A stretch of DNA of 64,000 bases from Lycorma delicatula (taxonomy: Eukaryota > Arthropoda > Insecta > Hemiptera > Fulgoridae), in NCBI RefSeq assembly GCF_047948215.1, contig NC_134461.1, positions 82,422,103 through 82,486,102 of the forward strand, given 5' to 3'. Shown piece by piece: positions 1-12,874 of this stretch (its first letter is position 1; each line of letters starts with the position of its first letter). Made by a program: the position numbers and the translations under genes. The notes beneath the pieces were generated by a model. That model saw only the letters and a list, made by a program, of their open reading frames with translations, ran no database searches and had not been told where the DNA came from.

Positions 1-9
1 GCCCCTATA

Positions 10-440
10 GTGTTGGGATGCCTGGATAAGTGGTGGAAAGATGGAGGGTTGAGTAAGGCAGCAGAATTGAAATTCAAGAGAAGCATGCTAGGGAAGACAA
101 GAACGAATAGGATAAGCAGCAGTATGACTGGAGAGGAAATGAAATTGGGAAGCCTTGTTGAATCAATTGGAAGATCAAAAAGCTCAGGTAGTTTGAGCAT
201 ATTGAAAGGATGGGTGAGGAAACTTCCAAACAGGATGATGCATGCAGAGAAGAAGACCAAGGGTTAAACAAAGAATGAAATGGATAAATACGGTGATGAA
301 GGAAATGTACAAGTGGGGTGATGTGGTGAGAGTAATTAAAGAGAGGTGGTTCATGGATCGAGGCAGGTGGACAAATTTTGTAGAAGTCCAAGCTGAGGAA
401 ACTTGGATTAAAAGGAACTATGGATTAAAAGGCTGGTGAA
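10..440 (+). pseudogene. Non-LTR retrotransposon reverse transcriptase, C-terminal remnant
   Basis: Two short overlapping reading frames (10-267 and 242-439) together look like the tail of a LINE ORF2 protein. The first frame carries a segment reading LKFKRSMLGKTRTNRI. The second carries RMKWINTVMKEM followed by ERWFMDRGRWTNFV, which resembles the 'ERWFLDRDRWR' ending common in insect non-LTR polyproteins. The change of frame near 240-267 shows the copy is broken. No catalytic reverse transcriptase motif is visible, so only the region after the thumb survives; the 5' part may continue left of the window. It ends right where duplicated block A begins. The clade cannot be assigned from this fragment. 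Confidence 0.6.
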
Positions 441-442
441 AC

Positions 443-2380
443 AGTTCAAAATATATCAATCCTCTTTTTATTTACACTCATCTCTTAATTTTCTAGTGAA
501 TTTTTTTTAAAGCCTAATTTCCTTAAACTCAGTTTTTATTTTATTGAATGTTTCCATTTTTAGTCTCGTTTTCAAAAAAAAATATTACTATTATTTGTAT
601 TATTATAAGTATAAAATTCTGGAACAATAAATTGAAGAGATTTCATAAGTAAACATTTTTTAAGAACTTACTTCAAAATATCACTGAAAATAGTTGCAAG
701 AATGACTGAAGAAAATGTTTTATTATTTTTATTGCCCACCAACAAAGGACAAAAAAAATCGCAAAAATAAAATTTTTAACACTACACCAAATTCGTCTCC
801 TTTCAACAGGTTTTTATTTACCAATAATTTAACAAAAATAAGTAACTATTCTGGATTACTAAAATAATATATTGCAGCCAAATTATGTAGAAAATCGTAA
901 TTGGTACCAACAAAAATAAACAGCACAAGGTAACTAGCTGGAATCTTTTACTTTCATTAATTATACTGAAAAAAATACTGATACAGTAAATTGGATTCAC
1001 CATGACATGTCTCTTTAAATATCTTGAAAGTTGTAAGGATCCTTTTTAACTCAGAAAAAATAACCAGTGTAATAATATTTTATACTTACCATAACAAATG
1101 CCTGCAACATACATTTCTGTAAAATATCTCTATTATTTTCTTCATCTTCTGCTTTTTTTATCAATTTATTAAAAGCTTCATCTAATAGATTATCTACAAC
1201 TTCTTGTCTATGTTTAAGCAGTTTCATTTTAGACTGGGTTGTAAGAAGTTGTTCTTTTCTGAAACAAACAGTTACAGTAAAGACAAATAATAAATATATT
1301 TATTACAATATTCAGGCAAATGCTGATCATTAATTAATATACAGTGCATTGTATTCGTTAATGTTATACAAAGATAATGAACCAAATTTAGTTAATATTA
1401 TATAAAGAATCCTGAATTCACTGAAATTCTGACAATAATAAAATATTTTTATTCAGAAGTGGAAAAGTAAATCTTCCTTGGTAACAGACTTTTTTTGTAA
1501 ATAGGAATTTATTCAAGAAAATGTCAGTTAACAATGTCAGACATAAAAATGTTTGTTTCATATTTCTACGATGTATATTATATGCAGTAAAAACAAATCT
1601 CTTTTAATTGAATAATTAGTTTTACTTGCTTTTGTATTTTATGTACCTTCGTTATTTGATGATATATAACTGACAATTATACATACTTAACAATTTAATC
1701 GTAGATGATACAAATAGATTATGAGATAATATAGAATCAATACGTTTACAATTTATAATCATTTTTAGTTTATTCACATTAAATTATTCTTCATATCATG
1801 TGAACAATAACTTAGCACATTTCATGTCCAAAATGACAAAGATGAAAACGACTATGACAATGGGACCATGGCACCGATTGTTCAGTTTAGTGTATATTAA
1901 CATTTAAGTGAATTAGATTGTACAGTTTTAGTGTATATTTAGTGCATATAGATTTATAGAAATGTTCTTTGGGAAAAAATGATTCAGAATCATTTATAAA
2001 ACCTAAATATAGAGGCTGGAGAAATAATACAGTAAAAATTTAAAATAACCAAGTATTACACAAAAATGATAATTCAATTTTTCTTGGTAAATTTGAATTT
2101 TTGTACTTAATGCTGTAAATTTTATTTAATTTTAAGCTTTTTTCTTAATATGTAATGAATTTTCCTTAAAATATAAGCATGGTAACATAGGATTATAAGA
2201 CTATATAATATGATTATAATTATATTATAAATAAGATATGTTTATTAAGATGAACACAGCAATTCTTACTTATAACAATTTCTGTATTTTGTACATCTTG
2301 TGACTAAAAATCTGTAGAACGTACAAATCTAAAACATTCAACAAAAATGACAAGTAAATGTGTAAAACAATTTACTTCTA
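443..2380. repeat. Duplicated block A (copy of 45055-47078)
   Basis: From about 443 to 2380 the sequence is near-identical by eye, in the same orientation, to 45055-47078, with scattered small indels. The block contains exon 3 of the V-ATPase E-like gene with parts of both flanking introns, so it is a segmental duplication rather than an ordinary transposon. The left boundary shares the string AAAATATATCAATCCTC and the right boundary lies just after a shared TTTACTTCTA. Confidence 0.9.
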
Positions 2381-5300
2381 TAAAAACAGTATGGTTTTAA
2401 GAATTATGAAGGTACTTATTATTATTTCAACACATTAGCTACAATATATTTTTAAGATTTAATCCTTGTGTTACAAGCCCCATTGTTCAGCATTTGTGTT
2501 TACACTGGTGTGTTATAGAAAACCCATATCTTGTAAGCTTTCATTTCTTTTAATGTTACCTGTCAGACATTTATACATCTATATGAGTTACTTAGCAATC
2601 TTATGAGCTGTAAAAATGCCTACGATGTTTAGGTTCCAACTATACCAAATTTATATATCCAGTATTTCACAAAGTTGTGGTAAATTTTACTTTTTGCTGC
2701 ACAAAAGGAAAATTCAGGGGAAAGTAGGGTGCCTCACCATAGGCACTCATACAGAACATATGCAACCGGTGTATCATAGCCAACATGTTAAAAAAAATTA
2801 AGAGTTAAATTTATGAACTCGAATTACCAATTATTTCAAATGAAAGACTTTAGGTTTTTTTTAATGCTCCTTGTTAAACTCAGGCTATAAGTTTTTCAGA
2901 ACAACGTTTTTTACTAATTGAATTTACTGTAATAAAAATAAGTGTTAATAATAAATACTAATACAGTTCATACAGTATACAGTTTCTAATTTTATTTTCA
3001 AATGAGTAGGCTTCTCAACAAATTAGCAATTAGGAGGTCTGCTCATATGCTTAATGTTGCAGAGTACATAATTTATATTCCATTATAAATGACCTTCCAC
3101 TAAAACAACTGGTTATTTAGTACATAGGTAATTTAAAATAAATTTGTTTAAAGAAAAAGGGTTAAAAGCGAATTTTGATTTCAACAGAATTCTCTTCATA
3201 ATGTTTTACCATATAAATTAAAATAGACCAATTAAATAGTGTTACAATTTACAAGCAGAATACATAAATTTAGGCTATAAAAACCAACTCTTGATATGTA
3301 CAGAGGGAAAGAACCTTGTTAACTGTTTGTATGCATACAACTACCAAAACTTGTCTAGACTAATGCTGTATGTACAAGAACTAATTTACCTGTTTAATTT
3401 GTTGCATTGAGTAGAGCAGAATAATTTTTGTGCTGTGAAGTGTTATACTCTGTTGGCTTTAAAATGATTATTTCTGCTTTCAATATGTTAAATTTAACTT
3501 CAAAATATGTGATGAAAATTAGAGTGTGAATTAGAGTGAATTATGTGTAGAAAACAATGTTTTGGGTAATACACGTCTGTAAGATGAACACAAATACCAA
3601 CACTTTAAGTAACAAGCATCTCTCAGACGGCATACTTTTTAATTACGTGCTTTTTGAAACCACACAGCACAACTGTTTAGCTTGGAATTTCACAAATGTT
3701 ATTTACAATGTTTAACCTGAGCACACACTGAAGGTTTCATTTAACAAGTAGCGCTAAATTATAAAATGCAGAGAATGAGGAAACCTGACACGTCTTACCA
3801 GTTAAGGATTATTAATATGGAATTTTGATAAATCTAAACAGAGTGATGGATGTGGATTTGAAAACTATTATGTAACTATTATAAATTCCCATTGCTGATC
3901 TCCATGATGGAGTGGTAGCTCTTCTTACTATTAATTAGAAATTCTGGGTCTGAGTCCTAATCAAGCATAGAATTTCATCACACACTACAAAATTCATTAT
4001 CATACATCATGTTGTTGCTATATAAAAAAATAAATAACTAATTCACTAGAAAGTGAAGATTACAATAGGAGTAGTAAAATTACTCTTCCTGAGGAAAAGT
4101 CTATGAAGTTCTAGGTTCTAAAATAAAAATTAATTAAAATTTCATCTTTATTTTCAATTCTAAATTTAGCTTTTGAACAAGAGATCAGTTAACATTAAGA
4201 TGGGGGGAAATAGCTATGTCACTTATACCACTATACACATTTAATTTTATAAAAAGTTAATATTAGAGTGTGAAATATTCATTTTAACTGTTTTTAGAAA
4301 CTCAGTCTGAGCTTGTAAAATTTTACTCTTAGTTGAGATAAAATACTTTTGTGCTATGACTAATAAAAATTAATACGGTGCAAACAAATGTACCATTTAT
4401 CAAAGCATAAACTAAACCTGTTAATATAGATTCTAGAGTTTCTTACATCCAGAGTAAAATAGTACACATGCAGATAAAAAAGTACACAAGAAAAATTCCT
4501 TTAAAACTACTATTTTTGGATTTGAAACATCTGAAAGCCAAAAGTAATTATAACAAAATAAAGAAACAGGAGGCCAGAAAGTAAAAGGAGCTTTTGATTA
4601 AATTATTAGGCCACATTAAGAGGATTTTGTTGTTACAAAAATTATCTTAAAATGATTCTGTGAATGAAATTAAAAAAAGAATCTTATTAGAAGAAGAGTT
4701 ACAGTCATTTGTTGACAAACTGAAAATGTTTTATCTAACCTAGGTCTGAGTTCCACAAAAACAAGATTTATTGATGAAATTGCAATAAATGAAAATGAAA
4801 TAAATTATTTATATAAAGAACTTACATTAAGGGAAACATTTTTAAGAATTATGTAAAATAAATAAATGAATGGTAAAATAAAAATACAGTATTTTTGTTT
4901 ATATCCAGATAGAGACTTACAGATTATTTTCTTTATACATAGATTTTATTTTTTTATCATATAGCTCAACAAGTTGTCTTCTACCATTTTGAACCATATT
5001 TCCTACAGTCAAATGATACTCTTCTTCAGTTTTATTACTTATTGCTTCAGCTTTTTCAAGACCTTCTAATTCAATAAATGCAACCATTCGGTTAACCTAG
5101 AAAAAATTAGAAGTAGAATTTATACTTTTAACTGGAATATAATTTTTTTTTTCAATAAAAGTAAATTACTCACTAGTAGATCTTGATCATGAAATTGTTG
5201 TAAATAAATTGTAATCTTTATTAACTTCAAGTGTCTACAAGTTATGGGAATGAAACTGTTCTAATATTCATTAAATTATGTAAAGACTTTTTAACATTAA

Positions 5301-8300
5301 AGAAAATTTTTATGACATTAAAAATTAATGTAAAATGTAAATTCTTAATTTATTAAAGAAACAGCTGTTCATTAGAGGTGAAATATGGCAGTAAATAATT
5401 CAGTTACGTACAGCATTAAAAAAAAAAAGCTATGTGGCAATTTAAAAGGCAGAAGAATCAACAGACTACTAAACTCAAGATTTATTATTATTACCAAAGT
5501 AACTGAAATGAACACTATTTTTTTTGTAGAATATAAACACATTGGGTTGATAAAGTTACTGTTAATTATATTTCTAATTTACCACATTACTAAAGATTCT
5601 TGATTTAAAAAGAAATCTGATGGGGACAACATATGAGTTGCTTGAAGTACTTAATATATTTTACAATGAGAGATGAGTAATTAATAATAAATCAATATAT
5701 TTAAATTAAAAAAAAAAGTTAAAATAGGAGGTGAAGTCAGATTCAAACCGATGTGCCTTCCCCGAAGATCCTAAATATTTCATTAATTAAAATTTTATTT
5801 GGCTGTAACTCTGGAACCAATGAAAATAAGTACCACTTATGATACATTGTTGAAAAGCTCTCAATGAAGGCTTATTACTGCAGTTAAGAAAAAGTTCAAA
5901 ATCCTTTTTTTGTATTTTGGGCTTTTTTGTACACTTTTAGTTCAGTCGATTACAACAAAAGGGGAGATGCACCACTAGATATTACAACAGACCTAACTCA
6001 ATTTTTCAGCATCCTACGGCTAATTGTTTTTATGTACATATATATATATGTACACACAGATGTCATGGCAAAACTAGTCAAAATGGATTCAGGGATGGTC
6101 AAAATGGATTTTTCCATTGAAGTCTGGAAACTGAAATTTATCACGATCACAATACTTACTTTAATTTGTACAAGGAAGTAAAAATGTTTGTTTGTTGTTC
6201 CAAACAAGTCAATGGGATGGAAAGAATTTTCATTAGATGGTAAACTGCTTTCTTATCTTCATAGTTTATCAACAATTTTTTTGCATTATTTCATATGTGA
6301 ATAATTCTTTTTCATTATTTTACTTAAAATCAGCAATAATTTATCAAAGAAATTACTCAATAATTTTAGAATTAACCAGTTATATTGGTACGAATCAGGT
6401 TACTCTTTTTAACTTTTGGTTAAGCTTTAATAGGATGTTAATTTTTTACTAATAAAGTTACCAATTATTAGTTAGATGGAAGATAATTTCAAAAAAAGGC
6501 TTGACTTGCTTAAAAGAAATATTTTTTGGGAATGTTAATATGAAAAATATAAAATATTATTTACTATTATATCAACAATATGACAGACATTCTCATTAAG
6601 AATACCTGAAATTAAGAATATCTACTTTCAGAAATATGCCATGTACTAAATATGTCAATGTCGTCTGAAGATCAAATATAAGAAATCAATGGTAAAAAAA
6701 TAACTAGTATGAGCAAATTGATAAAAGAGAATATTCATTGATATATTGTACAAAATAAATAAAAATAATAAATAAATAAAAAAACACATCACATTTAAAT
6801 ACTTAAGAAGACAGAGAAAACAGCTTACAGATTTAAAAATTCTGGTACAGTGTAGCTTTCAGAACACAAAATAAAACAAAACAAATAACACACAGCACAC
6901 TATTATTAAACTAGCCCTCTGGAGGATACATAATCTCAACTGTTTTAACAACATAATATTTTACATCGGTTAATCAAGACATTTTCAAACAAAGATGTAA
7001 TGAACACTTAAAAGCTCTCTACAACAAAGTAAAATAACATTTGTTAACTACCTTATAGAAAAATAAATAATCAACATTAACAATCTTGATATAATACATA
7101 TATAGTATAAAGAAGATCCCCATTTTAATACACAATGATAAATTAAATGAACTGACAGTTAAAATCACATACACTTTCGATAATGTGCTTAATAAATGTC
7201 TGCCTACATAAAAAAAAAAACACCATGAGCAATAGTATAGGCCGATACGGTTTGAAAACAGCAGCAATTCCCACCAAGGTCAATTGCAAAAGTGAACATT
7301 TTGAATAAGTTTTTAAAAAAGGTTTTATAGTACAATTTAATTCAGTTTGTACAAACATTAATGTTACTTAATTATTGGTTGCTATTAAATTGTAGAATTT
7401 TTCATGGCAGTATTTTTGTTAATTTAATTTTTTACTAACAAAGTTACCAATTATTAATTAGATGGAAGATAATTTCAAAAAAGGATTGACTTGCTTAAAA
7501 GAAATATTTTTGGGGAAAGTTAATATGAAAAATATATATTATTATTTACTATTATATCAACAATATGACAGACATTCTCATAAAGAATACCTGAAACCAT
7601 CTATTTTTAGAAATATGATCCATTTACTAAATATGTCAATGTTGTCTGAAGACCAAATATAAGAACAGTTACAGTTTGGTTAAAAAATTAAATTTATACA
7701 TCTTTTACCAACCATTTTCAATGATAAGATTTAATAAAACAATAATATTATAGTTGGTGAGTAAATTTTTATGAATTAACTTACCCTCATTAGATAAGAA
7801 GAGTGTGTTTTATAATTTTGGGGCAAATAAAAATAGAACTTTCTTGAAAATTATAAATTTTCAGAGGAAAAATCTATCCAGAAATGTATTTTATAGAGAG
7901 TCTGAATATGCGATAATGTATCCACCCAAAAATTATTTTTTTCATACTAAATTTGATAATTTTTAAAAATATATTATAATAAATACCGCCTCATCATTAC
8001 ATAATGATACTAGACCATTAAAAAAAAAATATATAATTGTTGAAAAACTCTGATCTAGACAGTAGAATATACTTATTGTTTTTCGACAAACTTCTGCACT
8101 GAGTGTTGCCCTATGCCTCATTGAGTTCTGCATCGATGTGTTGCCTCAGTACTTGGTGCATTCTCTATAAACAATTAAATCATTCATTAGCTCTTTTGTT
8201 TCACAATTTCTCACACTGACCCTCTCTTACAACAGTTAACTGATGTAAATGTTCTTCAGGCATTTCATTATAAATTTACATTTATTTGAATTCATCTGAA

Positions 8301-8920
8301 AGGCAATTACGGATCAAATCATGTTGTCAATCTCTTTCAGACTTTTTTTTTCTTTTGAGAAATTACTTTTCATGTATTTATGCATTTTTATACAGTTGTT
8401 ACTCATGTACAATATCAGATTCTTGATTTCAAAACCTACACAAAGTTAGCCTCAAATCTTAAGTTGTTTTGAAAGAGTTCATTTTACTACAAAAGAACAT
8501 TCTTTTTTCTAAGAGAATCTCTTTTGTTATAGGTTTGCCCATATTTCCATTTCAACAAAGTTACAAAACAAAAAGAAAAAAAATTGACTCAAATCTTTTT
8601 GTTGAAAATTTTTTATTTAAATTATTTAACCAAAAAAAAAAATTAGGTAGGAGAGCCAATACGTATGGCAAGGTAAAGCTAATGCTAATCGTGGTATTTC
8701 AAATGTACATTGAATAAACTCTCGTTGTATTCTAATGAATAATAAATTTCATTCTGTATGCAACTACTGGATGAATAAAAATTACTATTAATATTATACC
8801 CATGTTTTTCAAAATTTTTCATTATATTATTGTAAATAAAAACTTATAATTTATTAAAAAACATTTTGCTTCATTCACCTGTTTTAATATAGCTCCTTCA
8901 GTCATTACAGTTTTTTCCAT
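1090..8920 (-). CDS. V-type proton ATPase subunit E-like protein, N-terminal half (3 exons, partial)
   Basis: Three minus-strand exons join without breaking frame. Exon 1 is 8918-8920 (ATG) down to 8879; exon 2 is 5096-4921; exon 3 is 1258-1090. All introns have GT/AG ends. The 387 nt encode 129 residues starting MEKTVMTEGAILKQ. Exon 2 reads VNRMVAFIELEGLEKAEAIS, and exon 3 contains KLLKHRQEVVDNLLDEAFNK and ends at QAFVM before GTAAGT. This order matches the N-terminal helix of V-ATPase subunit E, whose family consensus has 'MAFIEQEANEKAEEI' and 'VLKVREDHVRNVLDEA'. Subunit E forms the peripheral stalk with G, linking the V1 and Vo parts of the proton pump. The start context AACAATGG is favourable. 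Family members are about 226 residues, so the C-terminal half must lie left of position 1. The protein is strongly diverged from canonical insect subunit E and may be a paralogue. Introns of 3.7-3.8 kb hold repeats only. Confidence 0.8.
2381..4920. other. Intron 2 of the V-ATPase E-like gene, non-duplicated part
   Basis: AT-rich intronic sequence. Apart from the SINE-like fragment at 3890-3990 I see no coding pattern, hairpin array or element ends. A 61-codon plus-strand frame at 2616-2801 has no recognisable motif and is likely chance. Confidence 0.5.
3890..3990 (+). repeat. tRNA-derived SINE fragment (family b, degenerate)
   Basis: The segment contains GGAGTGGTAGCTCTTC (A-box-like), then GGGTCTGAGTCCTAATC (B-box-like), then a tail reading CAAGCATAGAATTT. 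This order is shared with the clearer copy at 18876-19025. It lies in intron 2 of the V-ATPase E-like gene. It is too degenerate to be a functional tRNA. Confidence 0.55.
5795..6180 (-). repeat. Dispersed repeat R, inverted copy
   Basis: The reverse complement of this segment matches 44690-45054 along its length. Shared blocks include TCCATTTTGACCATCCCTGA, the phrase around TGACATCTGT, and AACTGCAGTAATAAGC followed by GAGAGCTTTTCAAC. It sits in intron 1 of the V-ATPase E-like gene. Short open frames on both strands here are by-products. No terminal repeats or transposase are visible. Confidence 0.8.
6438..6690 (+). repeat. Direct repeat D, copy 1
   Basis: Matches 7425-7668 in the same orientation, starting at TTAATTTTTTACTAA and including GATGGAAGATAATTTC, CAACAATATGACAGACATTC and CTAAATATGTCAATG. 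The copies are about 1 kb apart in intron 1. This copy has small indels, including an extra A after ATTTC, that break the reading frame seen in copy 2. Confidence 0.85.
7425..7668 (+). repeat. Direct repeat D, copy 2, with a 66-codon ORF
   Basis: Second copy of the repeat at 6438-6690. An open frame at 7462-7662 encodes a lysine- and tyrosine-rich 66-residue peptide beginning MEDNFKKGLTCLKEIFLGKV. I do not recognise it. The frame is antisense to the host gene and is not conserved in copy 1, so it is probably not a gene. Confidence 0.7.
7669..8878. other. Rest of intron 1 of the V-ATPase E-like gene
   Basis: AT-rich sequence. A plus-strand frame of 82 codons at 8469-8717 shows no motif. I see no element ends or further exons. 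Confidence 0.5.
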
Positions 8921-9437
8921 TGTTATAATAATTCACAGATAATATAAAAGTATTTAAATATTATATCTATTTGATACTAATATTCAAATTTATAATAAGC
9001 AAATTAAAAGCTAGGATGAAAGTAAAATCCTTATGAAAAATACAATTCAATTAATCAAATAATAACAATAAATATTAATTTCAATTTATGTAGATTGTAT
9101 TGTAATATGGTAATAATTTAATATGTTTATATGTAACATTAACACCACTGCTTGAAAACATATTTTTAGTAATTAATAAATATTTTTATTTTATATTTGA
9201 TAAATGTTAGAATATATTAGTGAACAATAAATAACAGCTGATTTTTATTATTAAGTATGAAAAATAAAATTAACGTAAAAAAAAAATAAAACTATAAATA
9301 TTTTTTTTACATACACTTAATTAAATATCTATAAGCGGTTTCCTCAGAAAAATGATTAGACAGATGTACATATTGAATGTTTGTAAAACTGACTTAAAGG
9401 AGGTAAAGGAGAGACAGCAATTAACTCTTTTATTATT
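8921..9437. other. Upstream flank of the V-ATPase E-like gene
   Basis: About 0.5 kb lying 5' of the ATG on the minus strand. It is very AT-rich. No convincing TATA box, initiator or CpG-rich promoter can be picked out, so the transcription start is unknown. Confidence 0.4.
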
Positions 9438-9650
9438 TAGGTAGCGTACCCCGTCACGACTTCGCCCATAATATAGATGTAGCTTCACTCGCAATGCTTT
9501 TTTAATAGCAAACTTATTTTTTTATAAATAAAAAATACTTAATCAACAATATTGTATTTAGATTTTCATTAAATCCTGAAAAAACGGTAAATTAAAATTT
9601 TTATGAAAAATACTGAAGGAATATACGATAAACAATGAATTGCTGCCCAA
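9438..9650 (+). repeat. Dispersed repeat Y, copy 1
   Basis: Starts with a GC-richer head, CCCCGTCACGACTTCGCCC, followed by an AT-rich body (AATAAAAAATACTTAATCAA, then GATTTTCATTAAAT) that aligns to 48590-48790 in the same order. The head resembles the heads of repeat X (29085, 47830 and 48880). Class unknown. Confidence 0.55.
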
Positions 9651-9856
9651 AATTAAAGGAAAACAAAAAAAAGGAAGATAAGAAAATTGAACTCGAGGGT
9701 TATTTTTTTTCAAGGTCCGATCGATCGCGAAATAAAAACCCGCGCAAAAATCGGATGAACCTTTGCGCATATGTGTTGCGGAATGTCTCTAGTATGGCCT
9801 TCAATCACGCCACGTCATTTCGATTAGTTCTGAACACGTTCAGCTAGCACGTAAAC

Positions 9857-10400
9857 ATGTCTATAACAATAGCATCTCCCGCTAAGTGCGTGTGGAAATT
9901 CGATTTCTTCAGGCTGAGGGGTGTAATGCGGCTGAAATTCATCGACGAATAAGTAATGTGTACGGGGAAACTTCAACGAGTGACAGCAAAGTGCGACAAT
10001 GGTGCAAGAACTTTAAAGCAGGACGTGCAGATGTTCATGATGCAGGCGGTCAGGGAAGGAAGCGAGTGTCAACCGATGATCTCGTTGAGCGAGTGGATGA
10101 GGCAATTCGAGAAAATCGTCGGTTCACAATTTCTGTATTGAGTGAATCGTTTCCTGAAATTTCAAGGTCGGCTCTCTACATCATTGTGAGTGAGAGACTT
10201 CAGTACCGCAAACTGTGTGCGAGGTGGGTTCCCAAGATGCTGTCCGACCATCACAAAACAATGAGAATGTACGCCTCCCTAACGTTTCTCCAGCGCTACC
10301 ATATTGAAGGAGAAGATTTTTTGAACAAAATTGTCACAGGGGACGAGATATGGGTCCATTTTATTCCTAATTTAAAAACAAAGCCTTTTCCGGGCACATG
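9857..10400 (+). pseudogene. mariner-type transposase, N-terminal part, truncated
   Basis: The ATG at 9857 opens with MSITIASPAKC, a typical mariner N-terminus. A frameshift near 9886 is followed by an open frame reading EIRFLQAEGCNAAEIHRRIS (HTH_48-type DNA-binding domain) and SDSKVRQWCKNFKAGRADVH. Further on are RWVPKMLSDHHKTMRM and IVTGDEIWVHF. The Asp of TGDE is the first catalytic residue of the DD34D triad. The frame then runs into unrelated sequence, so the second and third catalytic Asp residues are missing. Full-length mariner transposases are about 345 residues and this frame covers about half. The element could not move on its own. No clear terminal inverted repeats were found. Confidence 0.9.
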
Positions 10401-10639
10401 TTTATTATGAACTTTTTTCATTATTCCAAACACAGAAATACAGCTGTAAAATTTAACGGCACTCTTCTGTAGCACTCACACACTCATTCTGTCGTTCTGC
10501 GCGCGCACACGATGTATTAATATTACTTATTTGACAGATGAAATGAATTACTTCATTTCCATGCTTTACCTACGCTTTTAATCCAACCAATTTTTTTTGC
10601 ATGACATCTTCAATTATTTACTTTACATATTCTAATTTT

Positions 10640-10930
10640 CTAATTCCATTTTAATTTAATTATTTATTTATTTTAAATTTAATTTTAATTAAATATATTT
10701 AATCCCCTTCCTCTTCACACATTTACCTTTCCCCCTTCATCTTTCCTCTTTTCCCTTTCCAGTTCCTTTTCCCGTTTTCTCTTTCTTCCCTTTTACCATC
10801 GATTTTTCTCTATTTCCCTTTTCTCCCTTCTTCTCCGCGCGTAAATCGGTCCAGTAGTTTTTAGTCTATAGCGGACACATATATCGGAAACATTACAATG
10901 GGATCGTAAAATATTTAGTAGAGCGTATGT
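10640..10930 (+). repeat. Dispersed repeat P, copy 1 (pyrimidine-rich strand)
   Basis: A long C/T-rich tract (about 10720-10840) is followed by AAATCGGTCCAGTAG and AGCGGACACA. The same order recurs at 15410-15610. The AATCGGTCCAGTGG motif also occurs at 23054 before a CA repeat. Probably the 3' part of a dispersed retroelement; class uncertain. Confidence 0.6.
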
Positions 10931-11214
10931 TGCTTTTACGTCCAACAGATAGCGTTGTTAACGCGATTTAGTTTCTTATCGATTTGAACCACTTAAAAAC
11001 AAAATTTCGCAAAATCCTTTCTTAATGCACGCTTACTTAAAAATACGAAGATACTCTGAAAATTTCAAGTCTCTACCTATAGTAGTTTTGGTTGTACGTT
11101 GATTATGAGTCACTGAATCAGTCAGAACATTCTCTTTTATATAAAAGATTCTTCTGGCCTGGCAACATATAACAGCTGCCCATGTAAAATATTAAAATAA
11201 ATATTTGTAGTTTG

Positions 11215-11305
11215 TGAAAAAATGCTATTCTTGACAAGGATTCAAACCCAAAAACTAAGGGTGAATGGCAGAGACACTACCATTCTACCATGAAGATCTA
11301 AAATT
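11215..11305 (-). repeat. tRNA-derived SINE fragment (family b)
   Basis: Read on the minus strand it gives AGAATGGTAGTGTCTCTGCC (A-box-like) and GGGTTTGAATCCTTG (B-box). This matches the head of the family-b SINE at 18876. No SINE body follows. Confidence 0.55.
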
Positions 11306-12870
11306 ACAAAAAAAATTAATATTTTTTAAATTATGATTTTTGTAAAAAAAAACTAAATTTAAAACTGCACTACTAAAACTAAATTTTAGTTTTGGTTGAA
11401 ACCAAATTAAAAACAACCACAAACAACCTAATAACCCTTAATTTGGAATAAAAAACAATTAAATGGATTATTTTTTTATTTTTCAACATTTTATGAGTAA
11501 ATTTTACTAACATTTTTATCAAAAATTTTGTAATAACAAAATTTTTGTATTATTTAAAAAATGGATAAATAAAAAAAAATACTGCTTTTATGAAACAAAG
11601 TCAGTTGTAAAAAAATGCAAATGCAACCTACCGGCATATTGATAAAAATAAGAATGAGTAAAGCTGATAAATCACGTAAAGAGATTAGAATTTAATTTAA
11701 ACTAAGGTTCTTTTGAATGAAAAACTTATTTCTGTTTTATTCTGAAGTTTCGTATAAATTTTCTTGATTGTTAATGTGAAAAACTTTAATATCAGATTAA
11801 TATATCATTAGCTACAACAGTCAAAAACAAAGTAATGATCATAAAAAAAGGAAGATATCTTCAAATTGTTTATGTAAACATTGCAATTTTTTATTTGAAA
11901 AATGTTTGACTTAACTTGTTTGGAATGAACTTACACTGTATGGTCACCATAGAAAAATTCTCTTCTAAATAAATAAGCATCAAAATTTGCCAATTTAGTG
12001 GATTAGGATACGTAAAAGGAAATACATACGTACGGTCAAATTAACCTCTTCTTTTATTCATGTTAGATACTCCTACTCCTTGGCATTACAGCCCATGTAG
12101 AGTCTTGGCCTCCGTTTTGTTTTCATTACAGTCATTTTTTTACAGAGTTGGGTTCTGGAGGACCAGCATGTTTCTGTCAGGGATTTTCTTCCTTCCTTTA
12201 ACCTACAGGTTCTAGTTTTAAGGCACTGGAAACTCGCCCTCATCCATTCCCTACAGGAGTATATGAAAAAATTCAGAAGTTTTAATGAAATAACATTTTA
12301 TGTATTTTAAAAATGCATGTATGTAATTTAATAGGCGTACAAGGAAGTCATGTGGTGTCTACATCAGATATTTTATTTATGTGATAGTTTTTCTTCATAA
12401 AATAATGAATTATACCCAAAACGTAGGCACCGGAATGTGCCGATCACTAGCGGAAAATCCCGATTCCTTAATATCAATTTCTAATATTATTTTCGTTATA
12501 TCAATTTTCATCATTCATAAAAAAATTTTTTTAAACAAAATGTTATCAATTTTGGACACCTAATAATCCCATTATTAGACGCCAGTCGCCAGGACAACCC
12601 TTTGGGAGGGCCTAGCTGCGAAGGGCGTGCCGTAGGCACGCCTCGGATCCTAGTATATCAATAACAGCTAAAAAATCTGTATTTTTTAAGAATCAAAATA
12701 CATAATATCCTAGTGTCCACTTTTCAGATGAACAGTAAAATACTTAACAAAAACAGAGTAATAATGAAAAAAATAAAAAGAAGGCATTAAATCTTGTAGG
12801 TAAAAATAAATCAAATTATTGATATACCATCATAATTATTGTTATAAACCGGGTCAAAGCAGTTAGCTTT
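11306..12870. other. Non-coding AT-rich stretch with one GC-rich hairpin
   Basis: No coding pattern is visible. About 12055-12270 is a GC-richer patch that looks like a piece of an unclassified dispersed repeat. At 12624-12643 GGCGTGCC and GGCACGCC form a hairpin with a 3-nt loop inside a GC-rich island (12560-12650), which stands out from the surrounding AT-rich DNA. Confidence 0.4.
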
Positions 12871-12874
12871 CGCT

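Noticed and set aside
5720..5775. Possible tRNA-like B box (GATTCAAACC) on the minus strand
   Set aside because: No A box or SINE body at the right spacing; too little to support a feature.
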